Counted from the first letter of the stretch, positions 18,407 through 27,774 are shown. The stretch is DNA of 64,000 nt from Rhizobium johnstonii 3841 (GCF_000009265.1 NC_008380.1:625501-689500), one strand, 5' to 3'. Numbers and translations: made by a program. Notes: generated by a model from the letters alone, not told the origin.

Positions 18407-18910
18407 TCAACCGCCTGCCGCCTCGTTGCCCTCCAGCATCTCCATGACCCGCGCCATCACCGACCGTGCCGCATCGAGCTCGGCTGACGTAAACGCGGCG
18501 CCCAGCCCGTCGGCCCAACCGGCTTGCGCGACCTCGATGACACCGAGCCGCGCCGCGCCTTCTTCCGTCAGTCGCACCAGCTTGGCGCGCTGGTGTTGCG
18601 GGTTGTCGGCATAGGCGATCAGCCCTTCGCTCTCCAGCACGTCGGCAAGCCGCTGCACGCCCTGGCGGGCGAGGCCGAGCGCGCGGGCGATCTGCGCCAC
18701 CGACATGCCGCCACGTCGTGCCGCGGCCAGCACCTGCCAGCGCGCGCTCGTCTGTCCCGCCGGCTTTGCCAGCCGGTCGCCGGCCGCCGTCAGATGGCCG
18801 GCGAGGCGAAGTGCGGTGATTGCGAAAGCGGAAAAGGCATCCCCCTCGATCGTCCGCTCCGGTCGATTCTGTTTGACAACATGTTGTCGATTTTGTATCT
18901 CATCCATCAT
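18407..18910 (-). CDS. MarR family transcriptional regulator
   Basis: 167 residues; ATG 18910 or 18907. The winged-helix core reads TSARWQVLAAARRGGMSVAQIARALGLARQGVQRLADVLESEGLI, followed by the wing DNPQHQRAKLVRLTEEG. It is divergent from the GFA-domain gene, and two GACAACATRTTGTC palindromes are present, one over the start codon region and the other inside its own codons 8-13. Autorepression and repression of the divergent GFA and NTF2-like genes is the likely circuit. The inducing ligand is unknown. Confidence 0.9.
   Translation of the reverse strand: MMDEIQNRQHVVKQNRPERTIEGDAFSAFAITALRLAGHLTAAGDRLAKPAGQTSARWQVLAAARRGGMSVAQIARALGLARQGVQRLADVLESEGLIAYADNPQHQRAKLVRLTEEGAARLGVIEVAQAGWADGLGAAFTSAELDAARSVMARVMEMLEGNEAAGG
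18875..18888. promoter_or_regulatory. MarR-type operator, copy 1 (inside the marR coding sequence)
   Basis: A perfect 14-base palindrome, GACAACATGTTGTC. It lies within the first codons of the MarR gene. Its centre is 36 bases from that of copy 2. Confidence 0.65.
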
Positions 18911-18924
18911 GACAACATATTGTC
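18911..18924. promoter_or_regulatory. MarR-type operator, copy 2 (intergenic)
   Basis: GACAACATATTGTC is the same palindrome with one central change, and outer T/A bases extend it to 16 (18910-18925). It overlaps the base before the MarR start codon and lies about 40 bases upstream of the divergent GFA start. Confidence 0.65.
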
Positions 18925-18965
18925 ATATATAGAGACTGAAGGCAACGCCGAAGGAGGAGAGCGCC

Positions 18966-19370
18966 GTGAAGAAAACCTACAAGGGAAGCTGCCATTGTGG
19001 CAAAGTGCACTATGAGGTGGACATGGACCTCGAGGAAGGCACTGGCCGCTGCAATTGTTCGATCTGCGCCAAGCGCCGCTATTGGGGCGCCAACGTCAAG
19101 CCGGAGGACTTCCGGCTGATGTGCGACCAGGCGGAAACGTCCGACTACCAGTTCAACACCATGAGCGGTCATCACCGCTTCTGCCGCACCTGCGGTGTGC
19201 CGGCCTATGGCGACGGCTATGTCGAAGCGATTGGTGGCGCCTATGTCTCGATCAACATCGCCTGCCTTGACGATATCACCCCTGAGGAACTGGCAGCACT
19301 GCCTGTCCGTTATGCCGATGGCAGGCACGATGCCTGGTGGAACGAACCGGCGGTGACGAGTTATCTCTGA
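18966..19370 (+). CDS. GFA domain protein (glutathione-dependent formaldehyde-activating enzyme family)
   Basis: 134 residues, GTG start at 18966 behind GGAGGAGAGCGCC. The Zn-binding Cys pattern of the GFA fold is present: CHCGKVHYE, CNCSICAKR and FCRTCGVPAYG. Most members are uncharacterised, and true formaldehyde-glutathione activity is not assured. The MarR operators lie directly upstream, so it is the probable primary target of the divergent repressor. The NTF2-like gene follows after 93 bases. Confidence 0.9.
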   Translation: MKKTYKGSCHCGKVHYEVDMDLEEGTGRCNCSICAKRRYWGANVKPEDFRLMCDQAETSDYQFNTMSGHHRFCRTCGVPAYGDGYVEAIGGAYVSINIACLDDITPEELAALPVRYADGRHDAWWNEPAVTSYL

Positions 19371-19463
19371 CGCAATTCCAAAAGTGCGCAGTGGTTCTGT
19401 CGCTGATGTCGGATCGTCGTCCTCCCCTTCGTCCTCTGTCCATAACGGAGAAGGAGAACGACC

Positions 19464-19907
19464 GTGAAAGACGAAGCGAATGCCAGGATCGAGGAAGAGG
19501 CGATCATCGCCATGCTGATGATGCGCGCCAAAGCGCTGGGTGAGAAGAACGCCAGCGACGCGCTTTCCTATGAGGCCGAGGATTCCGTCGAATTTTCGCT
19601 GGCGCCGCCGCTCGTCTACCACGGCCAGGACGAAGCGGGTCTGCAGGCCTGGTTCGATACCTGGGAAGGCCCGATCGGCGGCGAGGTGCGCGATGCCAGA
19701 CTGACGGTTGGCGACGATGTCGCCTTCTGGAGCGGCCTCATGCGCATGACCGGAACCAAGACCGATGGCGCCGCGGTCGATCTCTGGTTCCGCCAGACCC
19801 TCGGCCTCGTCAAGCAGGATGGCCGCTGGCTGGTTGCCCATCAGCACGCCTCGGTGCCCTTCGCCATGGACGGTAGTGGCCGGGCGCTGCTCGATCTGAA
19901 GCCGTGA
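19464..19907 (+). CDS. SnoaL/NTF2-like family protein
   Basis: 147 residues, GTG start at 19464 with GAAGGAGAACGACC in front. A cone-shaped NTF2-like domain is suggested by the N-terminal helix, the AEDSVEFSLAPPLVYHGQDEAGLQAWFDTW segment and the C-terminal strands VDLWFRQTLGLVKQDGRWLVAHQHASVPF. The family includes isomerases, hydrolases and binding proteins with no fixed catalytic residues, so no activity is assigned. It probably belongs to the MarR-controlled GFA unit. It converges with the MFS gene 9 bases away. Confidence 0.85.
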   Translation: MKDEANARIEEEAIIAMLMMRAKALGEKNASDALSYEAEDSVEFSLAPPLVYHGQDEAGLQAWFDTWEGPIGGEVRDARLTVGDDVAFWSGLMRMTGTKTDGAAVDLWFRQTLGLVKQDGRWLVAHQHASVPFAMDGSGRALLDLKP

Positions 19908-19916
19908 ACTGGGTCC

Positions 19917-21119
19917 TCAGGCCGCGCTCTCCGCCACCCTGCGCCGATCGGCGCGAATGCTCATCAGTCCGACGCCCATCAAAAGCAGGATCGCCGTCGC
20001 ATAGATGTCCGTCGTCAGCGCGTAACCGGCCGATTTCGCTAGGAACCCGGCCAGGATCGCCGGCAGGCTGAAGGCGAGGTAGCTCTGGACGTAGAAGGCC
20101 GATAGCAGCCCGGCCCGCTCGTCCGCCTTCGCAAGCGGCATGATGGTGCCGATCGAACCGAGGAAATTGGTGCCGAAACCGACGCCGGTAAAAATTGTGC
20201 CGACGAGCAGCAGCGGCACATTGGCAAGATGCACGCCGGCAACGACGGTTAGGATGCCGAGCGTCTTGGCCGATACGCCGAAGGCGAGATTGGCCGATGC
20301 CGTCTTGCTGCGTCTGAGATATACGGCGATTGCTCCGCTCACCATGAGCGCAGTGACGACGGCCCCACCCGTCAGCGGCGCGCGGCTGCCGGTCGTGGTG
20401 GCGACCAAGGACGGGACCAGCGAGAGATAGAAGCCGGCAAGCGTCCAGTTGGCGATGTTGATCGGCGTCACCAGCGAGAGCGGCCGCTTCACCTGCTTGG
20501 GAACGGTGACCCGCGGTATCAGCGAACCGAGTGCGCCGGGTCGCGTGCCGCCGGTCTCGCCTGTCAGCCAGATGGCCGCCGCCTGCAGCGTGAAGGCTAA
20601 AAGCAACAGCGCATAGACCAGATGCATCGGGAAGGGGCCGTATTGGATCAGGGCGCTGGTGCCCACTGCCCCCACCGCCATGCCGCAAAGCGGCGCGATC
20701 GAGTTGACGATCTGTCCCTTTGCCCTGTCGACATCGACCAGCGCCGCGCCGAGCGAGGCGCCGGCGATCCCCGTTGCCAGCCCCTGCACGATCCGTGCTG
20801 CGATCAACCAGCCGGGACCGCTTGCAACGACGAAGAGCGCCATGGCGACGATTTCAAGCACGAGGGCGAAGAAGATCACCGGCTTGCGGCCGAGGTGGTC
20901 GGAGATCGAACCGGCGGTCAGCAGCGCCGCCAACAGCGCGAAGGCGTAGACCGCAAAGATCACCGTGATCAGCACCGGCGAGACGGAGAAGTTTTCCTGA
21001 TAGATCCGGTAGAGCGGCGTCGGCGCCGCGGAGGCGCCGAAAAAGGTCGCGAGCGTCAGCGCATGAAAGCCGATCGAGGGGCGCGGCGAATTCTCGGTGG
21101 ATTTGGCTGCGGCGAACAT
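19917..21119 (-). CDS. MFS transporter (drug/metabolite efflux type)
   Basis: 400 residues with about 12 hydrophobic segments. The loop 2-3 motif is SISDHLGRKPVIFFALVLE (variant of GxxxDRxGRR), and GWLIAARIVQGLATGIAGASLGAAL matches the motif-B/C region of efflux-type members. A TetR-family gene is divergent, and a 23-bp inverted repeat lies just upstream of its start. Repressor-controlled efflux is the natural reading; the exported compound is unknown. Confidence 0.9.
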   Translation of the reverse strand: MFAAAKSTENSPRPSIGFHALTLATFFGASAAPTPLYRIYQENFSVSPVLITVIFAVYAFALLAALLTAGSISDHLGRKPVIFFALVLEIVAMALFVVASGPGWLIAARIVQGLATGIAGASLGAALVDVDRAKGQIVNSIAPLCGMAVGAVGTSALIQYGPFPMHLVYALLLLAFTLQAAAIWLTGETGGTRPGALGSLIPRVTVPKQVKRPLSLVTPINIANWTLAGFYLSLVPSLVATTTGSRAPLTGGAVVTALMVSGAIAVYLRRSKTASANLAFGVSAKTLGILTVVAGVHLANVPLLLVGTIFTGVGFGTNFLGSIGTIMPLAKADERAGLLSAFYVQSYLAFSLPAILAGFLAKSAGYALTTDIYATAILLLMGVGLMSIRADRRRVAESAA

Positions 21120-21133
21120 ATATAAGCCTCTTA

Positions 21134-21156
21134 AAGCTAAACCGTTGCGTTAGCTT
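21134..21156. promoter_or_regulatory. TetR-type operator between MFS and tetR genes
   Basis: AAGCTAA (21134-21140) and TTAGCTT (21150-21156) are perfect inverted arms around a 9-base centre. The site begins 15 bases upstream of the MFS start and is 102 bases from the TetR start, so a bound repressor could block both genes. Confidence 0.65.
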
Positions 21157-21257
21157 GTGTAGAGCAGGCATTTCGTAAAAGCAAATTCTTTGCATTAATA
21201 GGTCTGTCAAAGATTTTGAACCATCCGGTGTCAAAGGGCGAAAGTCGGGTTGCAGGC

Positions 21258-21815
21258 ATGACAGCGAAAGAGAATCTCCGTCCGGGCGGCAGAAGCGCCC
21301 GGGTCCAGGCATCGGTGCACAAGGCGGTCCGTGAGCTGATGGCCGAGATGAGCCGCGCCGACGTGACGATACCGCTGATCGCCGGCAAGGCGGGGGTAAC
21401 GCCGTCGACCATCTATCGCCGCTGGGGCGACCTGCAGGAGCTTCTCGCAGATGTCGCCGTCGATCGGCTGCGGCCGGATATGCAGCCGATCGATGCCGGC
21501 AGCGGCAAGGCCGATCTCGAAACCTGGGCCGAGCAATATGCCGAGGAAATGTCCTCCGGCCCGGGCCGCGAGATGATCCGGGACGTGCTGGCGGCGCAGG
21601 CGGGCGCGAATGCCTGTAAATGCAGCGAATATACCCGCCAGCAGATCGACGTCATCGCCGAGAGGGCCAGGGCTCGTGGCGAGACCTTTCCGGATGTCGA
21701 GCGTGTCATGGACCAGGTCGTGGCGCCGATCATGTACCGCATCCTGTTTGGCGATGTGCCGGCGACAAAACGCGTGCGCGATCTGGTTGCGCGTGTCATC
21801 AGCACGACGGACTAA
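21258..21815 (+). CDS. TetR family transcriptional regulator
   Basis: 185 residues from ATG 21258; a TTG at 21216 would add 14 residues but has no better RBS. The N-terminal helix-turn-helix is ADVTIPLIAGKAGVTPSTIYRRWGDLQELLADVAVDRL. The C-terminal ligand domain resembles TetR_C members with RILFGDVPATKRVRDLVARV. It contains an unusual CKC at about residue 120. It is divergent from the MFS gene and has the inverted-repeat operator in between. Confidence 0.9.
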   Translation: MTAKENLRPGGRSARVQASVHKAVRELMAEMSRADVTIPLIAGKAGVTPSTIYRRWGDLQELLADVAVDRLRPDMQPIDAGSGKADLETWAEQYAEEMSSGPGREMIRDVLAAQAGANACKCSEYTRQQIDVIAERARARGETFPDVERVMDQVVAPIMYRILFGDVPATKRVRDLVARVISTTD

Positions 21816-21917
21816 GAGCAATTCCAGCAAAAGTGCGTAGCGGTCTTGCGTCCGGGATTGCGTGATAACAAAGAGATAGAGCATCTCCGTGAATCGGAGA
21901 AAAACGGAAATGCTCTG
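21816..21917. repeat. REP-like intergenic element, two-palindrome mosaic
   Basis: It starts right after the TetR stop codon. Unit one carries GAGCAATTCC...GGGATTGC with the central AAAAGTGCGTAGCGG motif shared, in variant form, with the units at 10806, 34908 and 49306. Unit two has arms AGAGCATCTCCG and CGGAAATGCTCT. It fills almost the whole space between the TetR gene and the kinase stop and may also terminate both convergent transcripts. Confidence 0.8.
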
Positions 21918-21926
21918 AGGTTGCGC

Positions 21927-24900
21927 TTACTCCGCGGCGGCGCGCTTGATGCCGGAAATCTGGGTGATATAGGCGCGCAGTGCTGCCGGCCGCACCGGTT
22001 TGTGCTGAACGGCGATACCGTGTCGCTCGGCCTCGCTGCGCACCTCCGGCGTGCGGTCGGCCGTGATCAGCAAAGCGGGGATATCGGCGCCGAACCGCCG
22101 GCGCAGATGCAGGATCGCGGCAATGCCGGTGCCGTCGCCAAGATGATAATCGGCGATGACGATATCAGGCGGTCCCTCCTCCCCATCGACGGCGTTGACC
22201 TCGGCGAGGCAATTGAGCGCCTCCACCTCGCAGCCCCAACCGCTGATCAAGAGCTTCATGCCTTCGAGGATCTTCGGCTCGTTGTCGATGCAGAGGATTT
22301 TCAACCCGCTCAGCGGCTGGCCGGGACGGTCGGCGGGCGTAACCGCTGCTGCGGCCGCGGCCGGGCGCGAGATGTCGAGCGGCATGGCAATGCGGAATTC
22401 CGTGCCCTTGCCATGCGTCGACTGGAGCTCGACCGGATGGTTGAGCACGCGGGCGATGCGATCGACGATCGACAGGCCGAGCCCGAGGCCGGAGGCGGTT
22501 TTCGCGCCTTCGTCCAGCCGCGCGAATTCCTTGAACACGGTGCGGAATTTCGACGGCGGGATGCCGATACCGGAATCGATCACTTGGATGATCACCTGGT
22601 TGCCGCGCCGCCGCGCCCCGACCAGCACCTTGCCGGTGATCGTGTATTTGATGGCGTTGGAAACCAGGTTCTGCACCAGTCTTCGCAGCAGATTGGGATC
22701 GGAGCGGACGCGTAACGACGTCGGCATGACCACCAGCTTCAGCTGCTTTTCGCGAGCGATCGGCGCGAAATCGGTCTGGATACGCTCCAGCAGGTCGGAG
22801 AGCGCGACGGAGGCGAGCCGCGGCCGCATCGCGCCGGTATCGAGCCTGGATATATCGAGCACCGCCCCGAGAATGGTCTCGACCGATTCCAGCGCGGAAT
22901 CGATGTTGCGCACGATCGGGGCGTTGTCGGATTGCGCCATGCGCTCGACCAATGCCGAGGAATAGAGCCGGGCGGCGTTGAGCGGCTGCAGGATATCGTG
23001 GCCGGCGGCGGCGAAAAAGCGTGTCTTGCCGATATTCGCCTCGTCGGCGGCGGCGCGCGCCTCGCCGAGTTCGCGGTTGACGCGGGTAAGCTCGGCCGTG
23101 CGTTCGGCGACGCGCTGCTCCAGCGTCTCATTTGCCTGTTTCAGCGCTTTGTCGGCACTGACGCGCTGGGTGATGTCGGTGAAGGTGGCGACGATGCCCT
23201 TGTCGGGCATGGCGTTGGAGCGCACCTCGATGATCCGCTCGCCGCCGCCGAGCACCAGCGAAAAAGGTTTGTCGAGCGTCAGGAAATGCCGCACCGTCTG
23301 GCTGAGATCGCCGGGCGCGATGTCGCCGCGCTGGCTGAGCGTGGTGACGATTTCGGACAAGGGAAAACCGACCTGGCCGGCATTCTCAGGCAGGTCCAGC
23401 AATTGCCGGAAGCGCCGGTTCCAGATCGTCAGCCGGTTGGAACTGTCGAAGACGGCAATGCCCTGGTCCATCTGCGAAAGCGCTGTCTGCAGCATGTCCT
23501 GGTTATATTGCAGCGCCTCGCTCGCCTGGTCGAGCAGCCAGGCGGTGTCGGAAGAGGCATCCTCGATCTTCTGCAGGATCAACGACAGCACCAGCCGGGC
23601 CGAGGACGAGCCGATGGCGCTGCCGAGCAGCTGTTCGCTGAAGTGGATGAGCGCCATGTCGGCCGGCTGCTCGTCTTCGAGCTTGCGGCCGGAGCTTTGT
23701 TCGTAGGTCGTCAACGAGCGCTGCATGCGCTCTTCGCCGAGATAGCGCGAGATCGCCGCCTTGAGATCGCCGACGCTGATACGGGTTTTCCAGCCGCGCG
23801 TGGCAAATTGCGAGCGCGAATGCCGCTTGACGAAGATGCCGGCCTGGATGCGCTCCAGCGGCTTGGCGTTGCGGGTGAGCGAGCCGACGACGAAGAAGGC
23901 GCTGTTGACCAGCAGGCTCATCGCCGTCGCATTGACCAGCGGATCGGCGTCGGGCGCGGTGAACAGGGTAGTCCCGGGAAAGATGAAGCCGAGCACGGCG
24001 CTCGCCACATAGGAATAATCGGGGCCGCCGAGCGAGGGCAGGAACAGCAGGTAGATCCAGATGACGAAGCCGGAGGTCAGCCCGAGGATCGCGCCGCGCG
24101 CATTCGCCCGCCGCCAGATCAGCCCGCCGAACAGCGCTGGGGCGATCTGCGCGATCGCGGCAAAGGAAAGAAGGCCGATCGAGGCAAGGCCGGCGGTGCT
24201 GTCGGTCGAGCGGTAATAGGCGTAGCCGAACAGCAGCACCGCGAAGATGGCGCTGCGGCGGATGTTGAGCAGCGTCTTGGCGAAATTGTCGCGCTGGCCG
24301 GCGCGGCCGGCGAGTTTGCGCCTGAGGAAGATCGGCATGATGATGTCGTTCGACACCATGATCGACAATGCGACGGAATCGACGATGACCATCGCCGTTG
24401 CGGCGGAGAAACCGCCGATGAAGATGATCAGCGAAATGACGGGCATCTGGCCGGCAAGCGGCAGCGACAGCATGTAGAAATCGGCATTGCCGGTGCCGCC
24501 GAATGTCAGCAGCCCGCCGATCGCCACCGGAAGCACGAAGAGATTGATGGCGATCAGATAGGTGGGAAACAGGAAGCCTGCGAGTTTCAGCTGTTTCGGG
24601 GTTCGGTTTTCGACAACCGTCACGTGGAATTGCCGCGGCAGCAGGATGATCGCAAAGGCCGACAAGACGATCAGGGTGATCCAGCGGCTGATCGGCGTAT
24701 GGTAGCTGAGCGCCGACATGACCAGCTCGTTGTCGACGGTCTTGCGCCAGAGATCGGTCGGGCCATCGAACAGAAACCAGATGACGCAGACGCCGGCCGT
24801 CAGGAAGGCGACGAGCTTGACCACGGATTCCATCGAGACGGCGAGGATGAGGCCATCCTGATGCTCCGTCGCATCCGTATGCCGCGTGCCGAACATGATG

Positions 24901-25448
24901 GCGAAGCAGGCAAGCACCAGCGTCGCGGCTAGCGGCAGGTCGAGGAAATAAAGATTGCCGCTGCCGATGCCGTAATCGGACGGATTGACCATGGCGCTGA
25001 CGGTGCTGGAGATCGCCTTGAGCTGCAGCGCGATATAAGGAATGGCGCCGATCAGCGAGATCAGGGCGACGATCGTTGCGACCGTCGGGTTCTTGCCGTA
25101 GCGCGCGGCGACGAAATCGGCAACCGAGGTGAGCTTCTCCGCCTTGGCGAGCTCGATGATGCGGCGAAGCAGCGGCATGCCGAGCGTGAAGACCAGGATG
25201 GGGCCGATATAGATGCCGGCAAACTCCAACCCGCGCTGCGCCGCAAGCCCGACGCTGCCGAAATAGGTCCAGGAGGTGCAGTAGATCGCAAGGCTTAGCG
25301 CATAGACCACCGGCCATCCGCCCAGCGTGCCCGGGCCGCCTTCCAGCGTGCCCTGGCCGCGGTTCTTGCGGTCGCCATAGCTTGCCACGGCGAAAAGCAG
25401 GAGCAGATAGCCGAAGGCAGACGCGAATATAACCCAGCCTGGAAGCAT
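21927..25448 (-). CDS. Hybrid histidine kinase fused to a sodium/solute symporter domain (CrbS-like)
   Basis: 1173 residues. About 1-520 is a multi-helix SSS-family symporter domain (TSWTYFGSVGLAAQRGLEF, SVADFVAARYGKNPTVATIV). A PAS domain follows at about 660-775 (QMDQGIAVFDSSNRLTIWNRRF), then a coiled coil, HisKA with phospho-His near 816 (AAGHDILQPLNAARLYS), HATPase (NLVSNAIKYT, DSGIGIPPSKF, GLGLGLSIV) and a C-terminal receiver (ILCIDNEPKIL, DIVIADYHLGDG with Asp near 1099, then the Lys of QHKPVRP). This is the architecture of CrbS, which senses acetate status in gammaproteobacteria, but no CrbR-type regulator is adjacent. RBS CGGAGGG precedes the ATG. Confidence 0.9.
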   Translation of the reverse strand: MLPGWVIFASAFGYLLLLFAVASYGDRKNRGQGTLEGGPGTLGGWPVVYALSLAIYCTSWTYFGSVGLAAQRGLEFAGIYIGPILVFTLGMPLLRRIIELAKAEKLTSVADFVAARYGKNPTVATIVALISLIGAIPYIALQLKAISSTVSAMVNPSDYGIGSGNLYFLDLPLAATLVLACFAIMFGTRHTDATEHQDGLILAVSMESVVKLVAFLTAGVCVIWFLFDGPTDLWRKTVDNELVMSALSYHTPISRWITLIVLSAFAIILLPRQFHVTVVENRTPKQLKLAGFLFPTYLIAINLFVLPVAIGGLLTFGGTGNADFYMLSLPLAGQMPVISLIIFIGGFSAATAMVIVDSVALSIMVSNDIIMPIFLRRKLAGRAGQRDNFAKTLLNIRRSAIFAVLLFGYAYYRSTDSTAGLASIGLLSFAAIAQIAPALFGGLIWRRANARGAILGLTSGFVIWIYLLFLPSLGGPDYSYVASAVLGFIFPGTTLFTAPDADPLVNATAMSLLVNSAFFVVGSLTRNAKPLERIQAGIFVKRHSRSQFATRGWKTRISVGDLKAAISRYLGEERMQRSLTTYEQSSGRKLEDEQPADMALIHFSEQLLGSAIGSSSARLVLSLILQKIEDASSDTAWLLDQASEALQYNQDMLQTALSQMDQGIAVFDSSNRLTIWNRRFRQLLDLPENAGQVGFPLSEIVTTLSQRGDIAPGDLSQTVRHFLTLDKPFSLVLGGGERIIEVRSNAMPDKGIVATFTDITQRVSADKALKQANETLEQRVAERTAELTRVNRELGEARAAADEANIGKTRFFAAAGHDILQPLNAARLYSSALVERMAQSDNAPIVRNIDSALESVETILGAVLDISRLDTGAMRPRLASVALSDLLERIQTDFAPIAREKQLKLVVMPTSLRVRSDPNLLRRLVQNLVSNAIKYTITGKVLVGARRRGNQVIIQVIDSGIGIPPSKFRTVFKEFARLDEGAKTASGLGLGLSIVDRIARVLNHPVELQSTHGKGTEFRIAMPLDISRPAAAAAAVTPADRPGQPLSGLKILCIDNEPKILEGMKLLISGWGCEVEALNCLAEVNAVDGEEGPPDIVIADYHLGDGTGIAAILHLRRRFGADIPALLITADRTPEVRSEAERHGIAVQHKPVRPAALRAYITQISGIKRAAAE

Positions 25449-25670
25449 TGACCCTCCGCCGGCGGAAAACCCGCCGGGACCTCCTGCAACGTGGGCAGCT
25501 TAAGTCATTTCAGACGCTTTGAAAATTCCTGGCCGTCTAGGCCTTAAGTCAAAGACCGCGGGAGAGGTATTGCCGAATAATTGCGATTGCCGATTGATTA
25601 ATTGCAGTGAAGATGTAGCTAATAAATTCCATTGCATATCTTTGAAATGGATCGAAGGGAGACGGATCCG

Positions 25671-26108
25671 ATGCTCAATGAGTTCAAGGCCTTTATCGCC
25701 CGCGGCAATGTCATGGATCTTGCAGTGGGCGTCATCATCGGCGGCGCCTTCGGTGGTATCGTCAAATCTTTGGTGGATGACCTTATCATGCCGATCGTCG
25801 GCGCCATTTTCGGCGGCTTCGATTTTTCGAATTACTTCCTCCCGCTCTCGGCGGCCGTCAACGCGCAGTCGCTCGCCGCCGCCCGCGAGCAGGGAGCGGT
25901 GTTTGCCTATGGCAGCTTCCTCACCGTGCTCATCAACTTCCTCATTCTCGCCTGGATCATCTTTCTGATGGTCAAGGGCGTGAACACCATGCGTGCCCAG
26001 ATCGAGCGCCAGGAAAAGGCGGCACCGGAAGAGCTGCCCCCGCCGCCGGCAGACGTTCAGCTGCTGACGGAAATCCGCGATCTTCTCGCCAGGCGCCCGA
26101 CGGCTTGA
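25671..26108 (+). CDS. mscL: Large-conductance mechanosensitive channel MscL
   Basis: 145 residues. ATG 25671 is chosen because the family begins [21 protein letters not shown] and AGGGAGACGGATCCG precedes it; the longer frame from 25632 adds an untypical leader. TM1 is [28 protein letters not shown] and TM2 is [26 protein letters not shown] charged C-terminal helix follows ([10 protein letters not shown]). It forms a pentameric tension-gated pore that releases solutes on hypo-osmotic shock. It is monocistronic. Confidence 0.96.
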   Translation: MLNEFKAFIARGNVMDLAVGVIIGGAFGGIVKSLVDDLIMPIVGAIFGGFDFSNYFLPLSAAVNAQSLAAAREQGAVFAYGSFLTVLINFLILAWIIFLMVKGVNTMRAQIERQEKAAPEELPPPPADVQLLTEIRDLLARRPTA

Positions 26109-26230
26109 TCCGGGCTGGAGCCCGTCCGCTCCGGCCGGGCTCATTCATCACCAAAATCGATATGCCATCACTGGATGTCATGAGATTTGCCGGCGCAAAT
26201 CCGCTATGAAGGCGGAAACCGGAGATATGC

Positions 26231-27397
26231 ATGTCGATCGTCAGCAGCATCAGCCCGCGCGCCCTGGCGGCGCCCGAAAGCGGGATCGTCGAACTCGTCA
26301 ACTATGCCCGTGGCCGCGAAGGCCTGCTGCCGCTCTGGGTGGGTGAGGGCGATCTGCCGACCCCCGATTTCATCAGCAGGGCGGCGATGGACGCGCTTGC
26401 CGCCGGCGAGACCTTCTACACCTGGCAGCGCGGCATTCCGGAGCTTCGCCAGGCGCTGTCCGATTATTACGACAGACACTTCGGAATCCGGCTCCCGGTC
26501 GAGCATTTCTACGTTACCGGCTCCGGCATGCAGGCGATCCAGATCGCCGTGCAGGCGCTGACCTCGCCGGGCGACGAACTGGTTTACCTCTCGCCTTCCT
26601 GGCCGAACATCGCCGCCGCTCTCGAAATATCCGGTGCGCGCTCCGTTGGTGTTGAGCTGCAGTTCGCAGGCGGTAAATGGGCGGTCGATCTGAACCGCAT
26701 CGAAGCCGCGATCACGCCGAAGACCAAGGGCATCTTCATCAACACGCCGTCGAACCCGACGGGATGGACCGCAACGAAGCAGGATCTTGGCGATATCCTG
26801 GCGCTTGCCCGCAAGCACGACCTCTGGATCATGGCAGATGAAATCTACGCCCGCTACTCCTTTGCCGGCGGCCGCGCGCCCTCTTTCCTCGATGTGATGG
26901 ACGAGGGCGACAAGATCATCTTCGTCAATTCCTTCTCGAAGAACTGGTCGATGACCGGCTGGCGCGTCGGCTGGATCGTAGCACCCCCTGAAATGGGACA
27001 GGTGCTCGAAAATCTCATCCAGTATTCGACATCGGGGGTGGCGCAGTTCATGCAGAAGGGCGCCGTCGCCGCCCTTGATCAAGGCGACGATTTCGTCGCT
27101 GCCAATATCGCCAAGGCGGCCCGCTCCCGCGATATTCTCTGCGATGCGCTTGTCGCCACCAACCGCGTCGAGACACTGAAACCGGACGGCGCGATCTATG
27201 CCTTCCTGAAGATCGACGGCGTCACAGAGAGCCGCAGGGCAGCGCTCGACATCGTCGACAAGACAGGCGTCGGCCTTGCTCCCGGCACCGCTTTCGGACA
27301 GGGCGGCGAACTCTTCCTGCGCGCCTGCTTCCTGCGCGACCCCACGCAGGTGGCGGTCGCGGCCGAGCGCCTCTGCGACTATATCCTCAAGCTCTGA
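26231..27397 (+). CDS. PLP-dependent aminotransferase, class I/II (aspartate-aminotransferase fold)
   Basis: 388 residues, fold type I. WVGEGDLPTPDFI and YTWQRGIPELRQALSDYY are the N-terminal substrate motifs. NTPSNPTGW contains the Asn, MADEIYARYSF the Asp, and NSFSKNWSMTGWRVGWI the Schiff-base Lys. The C-terminal Arg of LFLRACFLRD would bind the substrate carboxylate. RBS GGAGAT precedes ATG 26231. The amino donor and acceptor are not readable from sequence, and no biosynthetic neighbours point to a pathway. Confidence 0.92.
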   Translation: MSIVSSISPRALAAPESGIVELVNYARGREGLLPLWVGEGDLPTPDFISRAAMDALAAGETFYTWQRGIPELRQALSDYYDRHFGIRLPVEHFYVTGSGMQAIQIAVQALTSPGDELVYLSPSWPNIAAALEISGARSVGVELQFAGGKWAVDLNRIEAAITPKTKGIFINTPSNPTGWTATKQDLGDILALARKHDLWIMADEIYARYSFAGGRAPSFLDVMDEGDKIIFVNSFSKNWSMTGWRVGWIVAPPEMGQVLENLIQYSTSGVAQFMQKGAVAALDQGDDFVAANIAKAARSRDILCDALVATNRVETLKPDGAIYAFLKIDGVTESRRAALDIVDKTGVGLAPGTAFGQGGELFLRACFLRDPTQVAVAAERLCDYILKL

Positions 27398-27432
27398 AAT
27401 CAGCGTCATCCACAGCCCAGGAGATCGGCGAG

Positions 27433-27578
27433 GGCTGCCCCTCATCCGGCTGCCGCCACCTTCTCCCCGCTCGCGGGGCGAAGGGGTATGCGGCGACCTC
27501 TCGGTCCCCATTGACGTCGCGCAGGGCACGTCCCCTCTCCCCGTCAGAACGGGGAGAGGGTTAGGGTGAGGGGCAGCC
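27433..27578. repeat. Rhizobial intergenic mosaic-like repeat, copy A
   Basis: About 146 bases with ends GGCTGCCCCTCATCCGG and GTGAGGGGCAGCC inverted to each other. Inside are two hairpins (TTCTCCCCGC...GCGGGGCGAA and CTCTCCCCGTCAGAACGGGGAGAG). A second copy in opposite orientation is at 36181-36325. The style is that of RIME-type elements. With the promoter it fills the 377 bases between the aminotransferase and galE genes. Confidence 0.85.
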
Positions 27579-27774
27579 ATCAGCCAAGAATGCCGCGATT
27601 TGTGCCGGAATCGCCGGATCGATAAAACTCTAGCAAAGCCCGAAATCGGCCTCTAACCACGACTCCAAACATACCCGTTCAAAGGCCTTCCAAAGACCGT
27701 TCGATAAGAAAATTGGAAAGAAAAACCGGCGCCTGATGCCCCTGCTTGTAAAAACGAAAGCGGGGATGCGGGAC

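Noticed and set aside
22932..24932. Long plus-strand frame opposite the hybrid kinase
   Set aside because: Composition (Asp/Arg/Gln-rich) is typical of antisense frames; kinase motifs are on the other strand.
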